This document shows positions 46,585 to 55,999 of a stretch of 64,000 nt of DNA, piece after piece. The DNA is from Dryococelus australis. Lineage: Eukaryota > Arthropoda > Insecta > Phasmatodea > Phasmatidae. The notes beneath the pieces were generated by a model. The model did no database searches and was not told where the DNA came from. It worked only from the letters and a program-made list of their open reading frames with translations. Location of the stretch: the NCBI GenBank assembly GCA_029891345.1, contig CM056999.1:29299418-29363417 (forward strand), in the 5' to 3' direction. The translations under genes and the position numbers were made by a program. Positions within the stretch are counted from its first letter, which is position 1; each line of letters opens with the position of its first letter.

Positions 46585-47863
46585 TGTTAATGAAAATAAT
46601 GTAACGTTCATTATTGATGGTGGATTTCTTCTGCATCGCGTTGTATGGAGTACAGAAGACACTTTTTCTATTATTTTAGATAAATACGTGAATTATTTAC
46701 AAAGGCATTATGGTTCAGAAATTGTTGTTGTATTTGATGGACGTTCAGACTATAATAAAAACATAAAAGCAATGGAGCAGCTGAGAAGAACTGCTGCCCT
46801 TTCAAAAACATACGAAGTTTGTTTAAGCGAAACCATGGTTGTACCTATTACCCAAGAAAATTTTTTATCAAATCGAAATAATAAAAAAAAGCTAATTAAT
46901 ATGCTTATTGAAAAATTACAAGCTGTTAATATCACAACAAAACAGGCCAGACATGATGTGGATGTTCTTATTATTGAAACAGCTATTGATGAATCTAAAC
47001 GTCAAAAAACTGCTGTCATAATAGGAGAAGATATAGATTTACTTGTCATTTTAATTGGGCGTACCCTATCTCATCAACAAGAAATTTTCTTTAAAAAAGT
47101 TGGCAAAGGAAATGTAAAAACTGAAATATACTCTTCCAAAAGTTTTGATAAATATCTTCGTTCTAAAAAACACATATTTTTTCTGCACGCAATAAGTGGT
47201 TGTGACACGACTTCTGCGCTCTTTAGAAAAGGAAAAAAAACTTTTGTAAAAACACTCGACAAACTTCCGAATGTGGATCAAATTGCTGCAGAATTTGAAG
47301 AAGAAAACTGCCCGGTTCAATCATTATTTGAGAATGGAGTGCGAACCTTGTTGGCAATTTATAATGCTCCAAAATCTGAGGACTGTATCGATCGTCTTCG
47401 CTATGCACAGTTCATCAAGTTAACAAAACTGAATAAACCTGTGCAGTTATCAAATCTTCCACTAACGAGTGCAGCAGCTCACCAACATTTCAACCGTGTT
47501 TATTATCAAGTTCAGACTTGGTTAGGGCATGATTTAGAACCCCAGAATTGGGGTTGGATAATGCGTGATGAATTCCTGGAACCTGTTATGACAATGAATC
47601 CACCAGCTCCGGACGAATTGCTTAACACAATATTCTGCAACTGCAAGAATGGTTGTGGTTCGCGATGTGGATGCAGGAAAGCAGGGTTGCAGTGCTCTTT
47701 AGCTTGCGGCCAGTGTAATGGGCAAGCTTGTCTTAATGCTTCACCATATCAGAGTGATATCAATGAAGACGGTACTTTTGACCCCGAAATCCTGGAAGAA
47801 CTGGAGACAAATGTCGTTGAAGAAGAGAACACGGAGGAATTTGAAATTTTACAGCGAAGATGA
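46568..47863 (+). CDS. XPG/FEN1-like nuclease domain plus CXC (Cys-rich) domain
   Basis: 431 codons, open throughout. The nuclease part follows the order of XPG/FEN1 (PIN-like) enzymes, which cut branched DNA using clustered acidic residues with metal ions: IIDGG (D17), VVVFDGRSDYNK (D57), ARHDVDVLI (D130, D132), IIGEDIDLLV (E154, D155, D157) and HAISGCDTTS (D213), the last like the GCDY motif of FEN1. The C-terminus has nine cysteines (357, 359, 363, 367, 369, 376, 380, 383, 388) in the CXC/Tesmin arrangement, a DNA-binding zinc cluster, then an acidic tail. It was probably the C-terminal part of the transposase. The ATG at 46,568 overlaps the preceding frame, so separate translation is possible. 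Confidence 0.85.
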   Translation: MTIDFDVNENNVTFIIDGGFLLHRVVWSTEDTFSIILDKYVNYLQRHYGSEIVVVFDGRSDYNKNIKAMEQLRRTAALSKTYEVCLSETMVVPITQENFLSNRNNKKKLINMLIEKLQAVNITTKQARHDVDVLIIETAIDESKRQKTAVIIGEDIDLLVILIGRTLSHQQEIFFKKVGKGNVKTEIYSSKSFDKYLRSKKHIFFLHAISGCDTTSALFRKGKKTFVKTLDKLPNVDQIAAEFEEENCPVQSLFENGVRTLLAIYNAPKSEDCIDRLRYAQFIKLTKLNKPVQLSNLPLTSAAAHQHFNRVYYQVQTWLGHDLEPQNWGWIMRDEFLEPVMTMNPPAPDELLNTIFCNCKNGCGSRCGCRKAGLQCSLACGQCNGQACLNASPYQSDINEDGTFDPEILEELETNVVEEENTEEFEILQRR

Positions 47864-47956
47864 TGAAGAAGAAGAAAATTGAAATTAGAACTTGTTCTTA
47901 TTATTATTCAATTTTTTTAATTTCAACATTCATAAATGTATGAAATGGTATTTTTC

Positions 47957-47962
47957 AATAAA
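47957..47962 (+). promoter_or_regulatory. Polyadenylation signal of the Academ-like gene
   Basis: AATAAA, 94 bp after the stop codon at 47,863 and before the right inverted repeat. A second candidate (AATAAAA) follows within 15 bp. This is a normal position for a 3' end signal of an element-encoded transcript. Confidence 0.6.
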
Positions 47963-48041
47963 AACATTAATAAAAAATTTAATTCTTTTCTTTTTATTTA
48001 GTTAGGAAGTAATTAGTATAAATAAGATTAGAATTAAAAAA

Positions 48042-48596
48042 TAATTAAAGTATTTCCCTTAATAACTTTATAAGTACACGAGTAGGTAAGTATTATTAAA
48101 TGAATAGATACTGAATTATTGAAAAAAATTATTAATTATAACATAATAGTTAATAAAAAATGCAAATTATTTAGAATTATATATTTATCAATAAATTATA
48201 AACTTTATACAGCGTGTTTTTAATCGGGACTACAGGTTGACCTCGAATGATACTCTAAATAGTTAAACATTGTGCGCGCTCTGCCCTCTATCTCGAAAAT
48301 GGTTCAAGATATAAAAAAAATGTTTAAACAAAAGTTGTAGAGAATTTAATCCTCTACAATATTTATAATAAATACAAATAGCATAAAACCCATAGGAAAC
48401 TATATATTTGCAATAAATGTGTAAAAAATCGATTTTTTTACTTTTGACCTTGAAATATCTGTGGTCGCGGACACCCTACGATAGGTAGGTTTTGAAACAA
48501 GTTTTAGGGTGTCAAAATAAAGGTTTATACATGTTTATAGCTGACTATCTCTCATTCCGAGATTCTTGCCCTCATTTGACTAATATTCCTGGACTA
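48042..48596 (-). repeat. Academ-like right terminal inverted repeat
   Basis: About 555 bp, the reverse-complement partner of 42,664-43,210. Differences are scattered single bases and 1-2-bp indels, plus a longer mismatched patch near the tip (48,565-48,580). The tip CCTGGACTA mirrors TAGTCCAGG of the left end. Confidence 0.9.
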
Positions 48597-48719
48597 CAGC
48601 ACATCATTTTTTCGTTAGTTCTTTATACATGGTTTACAAAAAGTCTCTCTCATGTAAATTTTATAAGATGACAGTGCTCGCCTTGGAATCTACTTAATCG
48701 ACTCCGGATGAGTCCATTG

Positions 48720-49417
48720 CTATATCTGGAAAGATTCTAGCTTCAAGTAGCTGTTCCAGCCTGCATGAAATAGAATCCCTCTGCACATGTTGCAAGTTCC
48801 CATAATTAGCAAAGGCAGACATGCTAAAGGACAGTCATCAAAAGGTAAATAGGATATGATATCCTCATCTGCTTGTATATGTTCAGCCAGGAATGTATAC
48901 ACTGATTTTATTTCATTGCCAGCAAAGTAAATTATAAAGTCTTTCGGCAACATTCGTAGTTGGAGACTCTCTAGACTTAATAAGGTATTCGCCTTCCCAT
49001 AAGGAAAAATAGCATTGAATGTTTCAATGCATTCAGAGTCACAATTGTCACAGCAGTGACCTTTATGAATTGTACCTGTTGCGAGCTGATGCAGAGATGA
49101 AATCCCCTGTATATTCTCTGTTGATGATGATCTAGATGTAGCAAAGTTGTAGTAGACATTGTAGACATATGGCATTGTTCTCGGTGTGGATTCCTGGAGC
49201 TTTAGTAAACACAATGGACATCTGGAGCTGTAGTAGATGCGGTGGACTCTGGAGCTGTAGTAGATGTGATGGACGCCTGTTGTTGTAGTAGATGCCTGAC
49301 ATTATCCACATTATCAATGCTTGCTGTTGATATCGATGCTTTCTGTTGTTGTAGACCATTCCCATTAGTGTAGACACCTATACTAGATGCTTGGCATCCT
49401 TGTCTATGATATTGCAA
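48720..49417 (-). pseudogene. Unrecognised Polinton protein, frame-broken
   Basis: On the minus strand a Gln/Ser/Thr-rich N-terminal part (49,417-49,202, with LLQQQASITSTTAPESTAST) runs by a frame change into a 160-residue part (48,720-49,214). That part contains CCDNCDSECIETF, LQLRMLPKDFIIYF and CPLACLPLLIMGTCNMCRG. The two CxxC pairs hint at metal binding, and the C-terminal segment is hydrophobic. The Gln/Ser/Thr-rich part is encoded by a 30-bp imperfect tandem repeat (about 49,214-49,295). I do not recognise the family. Position between the nested transposon and the right Polinton arm, on the polymerase strand, suggests a Polinton gene. Confidence 0.4.
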
Positions 49418-50084
49418 TGCACATGCACACCCACAAAGTGGCCTTACCAGATGCCGATTTAAGACTGAGAAAAAATTAATTTACCCCTATTTATCTACTG
49501 TAAGGATTAAAAATGGCCACCATTTTCGTATAAATTTACAAGAGTTTGGACCTTTTAGTAAAAAATAAGAATAATGTTGAAAATCGCTGTTTTCTAACTC
49601 CGAAATATACGATTTCCACCTTTTTATGTGTTGTTTCGATAAACTTACATTGGAAACTGTTAAAATATTAAATAAATTCAAATACATACATTTTATGTTA
49701 CATGGAATACATTGTGCTGTTGGAAAGTTTTTGGTTAGATGTAAAAAGAGAGGGAACATGTTGTGTGAATGGTTAGCATACTTGCCTCCCTGGGCATGTC
49801 ACACCATAATACAACTTTTTTTTTCGCAATGTGTGGATGTCATGTTAGACATCTCCATTGAAACAAATGTTTTAATTGGCGATTTCTCTCATTTCCCCTA
49901 ATCTCATGTGCACGACCCAGTTTGGCAACTTCAGGTTTTTGCGAACACCAGGCTGGATCGATAGCGGAGCTATTCAGAAAACTAGAATTTCAAGACAAGT
50001 CTCCTTTGGGTCTAGGAGTGGGAGGGGTTCTAGACCCCCAGGACCTTGCAGACATTGTTTTGCGAGAAGGGGGTGTAGGGGGTG

Positions 50085-50575
50085 GCTGTCACTGTTACCC
50101 TGGACTCGAGCCAGTTCTGAGGGGTGGCAGTGGGAGAAGGGCTGTAAGTAAACAGCCCACAATTTGAATGCAACAACCCAGTTGTTGCCATCTTGAGTCA
50201 GTTGCGAAAAATGACAATCGCGAGCAGATAGGTAAATGACTCTCAGGGTCTCGCACACATGGCTTGGTGGGGTTGTGATGTAGGGGGTGGCTGGCATCCT
50301 GGACTCTGGCCGGCTCTGAGGGTGAGGGGAGCAGGGTATGGGTGGGATATTGGGGTGGAAGGGGTGGCTACAGCCAAAAAGGGCCCTATTTGAGCACAAC
50401 TAGGCAGTTGACACCATCTTGCCACATTGCCGAAAATATTTGACAAACACAGGCAGCCTGGAGTAGCACTCTGGTGAAGGGTGGGAGGTGGGAGGTTGGG
50501 TGGGGGTGAAGGGGATGTCTACAGGCAAATGGGAGTGATGTGGCCATATCCATCCAGTCGCCACCATCTTCAGTT
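50085..50575. repeat. Minisatellite, about three diverged units of 160-200 bp
   Basis: Units share GTGGCTG.CA...CCTGGACTC...CCAG.TCTGAGGG, then a G-rich GTGGGA block, then CCA..CTTG..CA.TTGC.GAAAAT. The last unit is shorter and modified (CCTGGAGTAGCACTCTGG... CCACCATCTTCAGTTG). It lies 195 bp inside the right Polinton arm and is far more GC-rich than the rest of the element. Overlapping frames on both strands are spurious. Confidence 0.65.
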
Positions 50576-50769
50576 GTTCATAGAAGCCTGGACTAAATGA
50601 TGAATACCTCAATAGCTTTATCTCTCGTCTTCATCGGGCAGGTAGACAGTTGGTGGCCGACAAGGTTACGATTGTGGGTTACCACAACTATGGACCAGTG
50701 ACCATCGCACCTACATTCATCTGTCGTGGTAGCCGCAATTAACGTTTCAATATTTAAAAAATGTTATCG

Positions 50770-52163
50770 GGAAACATTTTTTTGTGTGTTAAGTCAATAT
50801 TACAATAAGATTTTTAATTCATGTTTCTGAGCTTGCTCTACGAGAATTCCTAGCAGTTAAAATATACTGCTTGTTTTAACAAGTGCAGTGAATTTCATAA
50901 AGATTTTTAAAAAATGTTCCTCGATTTACTAGTTTTTACTGTAATTTAAACACAGTTGCCTATCGGATGCACTACATGTCTCTACTCACAGCTAGATGCA
51001 AGTGCTACTCATTCATACATTGAATGGACTTATTTGAATATAATTTCAGATGCGTGATTGTGTTTGGTTTAAATCATATTCAGAGTTTTCTTTGCCATAA
51101 GATATCATTCACCAGGCTGAATCGTGTAAGTTATGTGTAATTTGTATGTGTAAACTTGTTAAGGTGTTTAGGAAGACTGTCGCTTGATTAAAGTAATTTA
51201 TAGGAACGTTTTTGCTTCCTTAATGAATTCACTTAGGAGAGTCACGTAATTCATATTTGAATGTGGATTACATTTCTAAAATTCCTCTTCACTAGTCTCA
51301 AAATCAGACGGATGTGTAAGGTAGGTGCGAGAGCCGTCACATATATATCTTGTTCATTTAATTTATTGGGACAATTAGTTGTAGGTGGCTAATTCCACAC
51401 TCACATAACTGTGTTATACTTCTCTCTCGTGTAAATTATATTTCTAAGCTCGAGACTCACATTACATTTAATTCCATACTGGAGTGTCGTAATTCCACTT
51501 ATTATTCACATAGTCTTTTGAAATTTGCTATTCGATGAGTGTAATTTATTCATACCCTCTAAAATTCTCTAACATTTAATTGCATTCGGAAAACATAAGT
51601 CAATCATTTGTATTTACTAACATGTAAATCACATCTTTCAAAGTCGCCTATCTCCCACCACCGTCTTCAAGCAATATCCCCCCCAAAAAAAAAAAAAATT
51701 TGCACTTAGGCCACTCTCATATATCGTATAAACACTCTGCAATTCTCTCGTGTGTTAAATATATTCATAAAAATCGCCTTTCTACCACCAACATCCCTAC
51801 AAACACATTAAAATTATAAAAATTATAAAAATGACACTTAGCACACTCATGCACTCTACCAACACATATATAACACATTGCAACCCACCACTCTGGTCAG
51901 TCGCCTTCGAAACACCATACCGTCAATATCGTACATAGCTCGTATTCACAAAAAGAAAGAAAGAAGTAAAAAATTAAGAAAAAATTAACCCTTTCAATAC
52001 ATTTAACCTTTTCAATAAATTTAACCCTCTCGATTTTATTAACTCTTTTGATTAACACTTTTCGATTAACCCTTTCAATAAATTTAATCAACCCTTTGAT
52101 ATCAAATTAATTAGATCAATAAAAAAGGCGGCAACCCTTTGTATCTAGAACGCCCCTGCCTCT
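50770..52163 (-). repeat. Polinton right terminal inverted repeat
   Basis: Reverse-complement partner of 34,839-36,236. Identity is moderate, with frequent small indels and a local A14 run (about 51,687-51,700) absent from the other arm. The AACCCTTTCAATAAATTT-type words near the tip (51,985-52,115) mirror the left arm. Confidence 0.85.
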
Positions 52164-52169
52164 ACTACT

Positions 52170-53170
52170 AGCGTGTGGCGAGCTCTAGGCATGACATCCG
52201 TTCTCGAGCAACAACAAGAAACAAAACTCACTACTATCGCCGGCAGAAACACGTAAGAGGCAGGCGGAGGCCACATGGCGCACCATTCGCTTGAAAGAAC
52301 CGCAAATGTGTGGAAGTCTCTCCTAAATCATAATAGACAGCGTCTATAATGTCTCCTGCCTTGCTCGAGTATTCGCCCGCCTACATGGCGCTATTTGTGT
52401 GCGAGAAACGTACGAGCGATAAGAGCGACACTGCCGCGTAGATCAAGTGTGCTGTCGCCACTAAGGCCTTGAACCAGTGCGAAGTGTTCTCGCCGACCTT
52501 GCTTTGTGTACCTATCGGATTTTCACAAGTGAAACATTATATTTGTAATAAGGTTTAGTGTAAGGCTATTGAGTATATTCGTGTGGGTAGTACCTGACGC
52601 ATTTATTTTGAGATACGGCGCTTGAGAAAGCCGTTGATAACAATGTTGGAGTGCTCTGAAATGGTGTTATATGCTGTTCACTGTAAAGTGAGCACGTTTT
52701 AAGGCCCTCCCAACAGGCTTTAACCACTAATAAATATATCTTATTGCAGCATAATGCATTAAATTTTGAGGGCAGTGAAATGTATACACTGTGTTTATTC
52801 GTCATAAAGCAATTATTATATTAAACAGCGACAGGAAGACGGAAATACGATGAAAGGAAAACTTTAGAAGGGCCTTAAAAAGTGTTAACTTTACCGCGAA
52901 CAGCCTATAGTAATGTGCGTGGCGTCTTTTAAACACTCAACAGCCCTCGTCTAAAGTGTATGTTCTTTTTGTAGGTTAGCATATTATATGCACGGTTAGT
53001 ATTTTCGTGGCAAAACGAGTATAGGTAGGCGGCAGCCTTCAGCCCGGTCCTCTGGTGTTGAGCCCAATTATTTGGCAACACGAACGTTTGGTAGGGCACG
53101 TGTGTTTGGATGAACAAGCATTTGGCATAGAATTGTGTGGGGCGAGTCACAGAAGCCAGACAGCGACCTC
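52170..53170. other. Intergenic, no gene recognised
   Basis: GC-richer sequence at 52,170-52,510 with CATGGCGC words and a weak reverse match to the CTTATCGCTC dispersed family at about 52,405-52,425. The remainder is AT-rich with short, unrecognised frames. Confidence 0.4.
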
Positions 53171-53177
53171 GCTTCTA

Positions 53178-53264
53178 CCCCCCCCCCCCCCCCAATAACC
53201 ACCTTTTGGTAATTTTTCATGTTCTGTGTGTAATTTGAAAAAAAAAAAAAAAAAAAAAAAAAAA
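53178..53264. repeat. C16 and A27 homopolymers
   Basis: C16 at 53,178-53,193 and A27 at 53,238-53,264, 44 bp apart. The A-tract could be the tail of a retroposed sequence, but no target duplication is evident. Confidence 0.9.
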
Positions 53265-53304
53265 CAAGTACAGCACGTGTATATTTACAGCAATGTACAA
53301 CTCT

Positions 53305-54150
53305 GTCCATAACATAGTACAATGATCTTATTTAAAAACCACAACTGTATTGGTATACTAACAATAAGAGGGGTGTAAATTTACAAATTTGAAATTACGT
53401 TTAAAAATCCACGAACATGAAGCTTTAAAACCCAAATCCGTGTATTTTTACAACTACGCTAATGTTGCATTGAAACATGTACATTGGTGTAAAAGTACAT
53501 ATTGTTCTATTTCATTCAAAAGGTAGTACAATCTTACTGGGAAAAAATAACACAAATGTAATTGCATATCAACATCTAAAAAGGTGTAAAGTTACACATG
53601 CAAAAGGATGTGTAAAAATATACTAATGCAAGGCAATAAAGCCCTTACCTTGTGTATTTTTACAACCAAGCCATTGTTGTATTAAAACACGTACATTAGT
53701 GTAAAAGTACATATTTTTCTGTTTCACTCACTAGGTAGTACAATCTTACTGTAAAAAAACACAAATGTACTGGTATATTGACATTTAAAAGGGCGTAAAA
53801 TTGCCTAAGCAAAAGTATGTGTCAAACACTAGTGCAAGTCACAAAAACCCAAAACTGTGTGTGTTTTTACAGACATGTCAAGGTTGTATTAAAACACGCA
53901 CATCAGTGTGACAGTACATATTTTTCTATTTTACTCAAAATGTAGTACATCTTACATTAAAAAAAAAAACACAAATGTACTGGTATTGAAATTAACAAGG
54001 GTGTGAATTACAAATTCGAATGTATGTGAGCATATATTTACACATACAAATTTACGGTAACTTCGCATTTATGTGTAATTTCCTAAAACGTGTATAGTAT
54101 TTGTAATTTTTCACTAATGTTCCTGTAAATTTAAATATAATTACAAGTAT
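53305..54150. repeat. Satellite-like tandem array, about 210-bp unit, four copies
   Basis: The anchor GTAGTACAATCTTACT recurs at about 53,315 (variant), 53,523, 53,735 and 53,942 (variant), so the period is 207-212 bp. Each unit also has ACACAAATGTACTGGTAT, a GTGTAAA-TTACA palindrome, ACCTTGTGTATTTTTACA and AAAACACGTACAT.AGTGTAAAAGTACAT. Units are about 75 to 85 percent alike by eye. No coding frame is supported. Confidence 0.8.
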
Positions 54151-54399
54151 TTGCTTAAAACATGCGATCTAGCAGTATGGAGGAGAACTACTTCGAACTC
54201 CTTCTGTGTATTCAAATGGAAATTTTAACTCCCACTGATGGAATATGCGGGTTTTTGTATATAACTACCTATTATATATCTGAAGCCAATCGTATCCACC
54301 TTTTGGAGATAACTTTCTATAACTCTGTTAAACTACCACTAAATTACACTAAAATTATAAAAATACACACAAAAGTTTCAGAATTAACTTGACGCAGTT

Positions 54400-55140
54400 G
54401 TAAAAGAACATATACTAACGGTAAAATTGCTTAGTAAAATCCTGAAAATGTACAGAAATTGTGTAATTACAATTACAGTGAATCTAGGATTTTACTTTCT
54501 TCTTAGTGGGAAAATACACATACGCAGTGGTAAAATTACAACTGCGATGTTTGTTTAGATTTACAGTATGTGGCAGGAAATCTATAATTTACAGTCAGAT
54601 TACATGCACCGATTGCATGTTATTTCACATCATAATAAGTAACAATTACAGACTGGTATTGTAGCATTGCTCCTACAGTGTACATGTTATTGGGTGTGAT
54701 GAGCATTGAACAGTAACAGACCGGTGTAATAAAATTACCATAACAATGAATGTGTTAATTTACAATGTGTGGTAGAAAATTAGTAGCAAGTATAGTAAAA
54801 TAACATGTAAAGAGTACATGAGATTTAATGTGATGATTAGTAAAAGAAACTGACAGGTATGATAAAATTACTCTAACAATGTTTGTGTAAATTTACATTA
54901 TGTGGCATTATATTGCAAACAAAAAAAAAGTGAAATGATACATAAAGAGTATTTGTGATTGAACATAATGATTGGTATGAAGAATAACAAATATAGTAAA
55001 ATTACACTGCTATTGTATTTGTAAATATACATGGGACACACATTTAAAGTACACGTACACATGTGCATATAAAAATACACGAACATGTTTGAAGATTGTG
55101 CTGCCACGTACATTAGTGTAAAATTACACCATTTTTTTTA
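54400..55140. repeat. Second satellite-like array, about 134-bp unit
   Basis: The anchor CAATG..TGTG.AATTTACA.TATGTGG recurs at about 54,547, 54,744, 54,878 and 55,012. The last intervals are 134 bp; the first is 197 bp and may hold an extra half unit. TAAAATTAC and TGTAAATTTACA palindromes occur in nearly every unit, as in the neighbouring array. It ends at about 55,140. Reading frames across it are spurious. Confidence 0.65.
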
Positions 55141-55149
55141 CAGTGTTCC

Positions 55150-55790
55150 GTAGCGATGCGTTTACAACGCAACTTACGTTTGCTATGGCAAGTTTGCAGC
55201 ACGTGTTTCACAGATATTCACACAGAGTATTTGAACCCTACCTGGCCCACTTCGATGTAAAATGTCTGGTGTTGCAAATGTGCAATTTACCATGCACGCT
55301 GCACTTGGCTGACATAGCGACTGTTTCGTTCTCACTATCAATGAGCTTGTCGGCACTGTGTTCTCTGGTCACATCAACCACCAATAACCTCTCGCAATAT
55401 CGCAATATACAAATCAGATAGAAAGTACAACAAGTTCAATTTAACCACAAATAATGCACTTTCATGTTAACAGACTAATAAAAGTTGTGATACATGATAA
55501 ACTTCGGAAACAACTAAGTACGCCATGCGCAGAGTAATTTTTGAAAGGTTAGATTTAACAAGTGTGAAGAAACCACTAATAGACTATATACAGCAGCGAG
55601 GCGTCAGAGCTCAAACACAATAGTCGCAGAGTAGATAAGAAGCATTCATAGAGGCGAGATGGCATTGCGGTTTGTGAAAATACCTACACACTTGCTGCGA
55701 TTAGCTCTGCGAAGCCCTGGGAATGTGTCTATGAGTATACGGGAGTGAGAGAGCATCTTATAATCCATACTCAAACCACATATGACAGCA
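55150..55790. other. Intergenic, nothing recognised
   Basis: A 92-codon plus-strand frame (55,143-55,421) begins right at the edge of the tandem array. It has no recognisable domain and no support beyond being open. Confidence 0.35.
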
Positions 55791-55794
55791 AATG

Positions 55795-55990
55795 ACGCCA
55801 CTGGCCAACAACATGTCGGGACTCCGTACGCCAATCAGCGGTTTGGAATATTTTCGCCGGCCGAAAGCCCATCCAATCCAGGGAAACTTCTGTACACGCG
55901 GTAGCCAATCAGACGTAAGCCCCGCTCCCAGAGCTTCGCGGAGCCAATCAGCTAATCGGTACGGCTACATCAAAGGAACTGTCACGCAAT
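55795..55990 (+). repeat. CCAAT-rich dispersed repeat
   Basis: Contains ACGCCAATCAGCGG, CATCCAATCCAG, GCGGTAGCCAATCAGACGTA, CCCGCTCCCAGAGCTTCGCG and GAGCCAATCAGC, then ACATCAAAGGAACTGTCAC. The second half matches 7,198-7,285 closely, and 17,045-17,175 in reverse. The clustered CCAAT boxes resemble a pol II promoter carried by a repeat. Confidence 0.6.
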
Positions 55991-55999
55991 TAGCCTGCT

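Larger units (their letters stand above)
42664..48596 (+). mobile_element. Academ-like DNA transposon, nested in the Polinton
   Basis: A 5.93-kb unit bounded by inverted repeats of about 550 bp. Ends read TAGTCCAGGGATATTA and, in reverse, TAGTCCAGGAATATTA. The flanks are TAGC (42,660-42,663) and CAGC (48,597-48,600), a 4-bp target duplication with one mismatch. Inside is a single ancestral gene for a DDE transposase fused to an XPG/FEN1-like nuclease and a cysteine-rich CXC domain. From memory, the Academ superfamily combines a DDE core, an XPG nuclease in some branches, a cysteine zinc finger and 3-4-bp target duplications. That makes Academ the best assignment. The arms agree closely with each other, whereas the Polinton arms are strongly diverged, so this insertion is much younger than its host. 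Confidence 0.8.
34839..52163 (-). mobile_element. Polinton/Maverick element, degraded, with nested transposon
   Basis: Polintons are large self-synthesising, virus-like transposons encoding a protein-primed DNA polymerase, integrase, protease, packaging ATPase and capsid proteins. They have TIRs of hundreds of bp or more, ends that start AG, and 6-bp target duplications. Here inverted repeats of about 1.4 kb (34,839-36,236 and 50,770-52,163) bracket a type-B polymerase relic on the minus strand. The ends read AGGGCCAGGGGCATTTTAG and AGAGGCAGGGGCGTTCTAG. The flanking hexamers AGTAAT and ACTACT agree at only four of six positions, so the target duplication is uncertain. Length is 17.3 kb, or 11.4 kb without the nested 5.9-kb element. 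I see no integrase, ATPase, protease or capsid gene, so it was probably already internally deleted. Confidence 0.8.

Noticed and set aside
42664..48596. Tc1/mariner assignment based on TA at both ends
   Set aside because: TA flanks both tips only because TAGTCC/GGACTA is part of the inverted repeat; the arm length, 4-bp near-identical flanks and protein domains do not fit Tc1/mariner.
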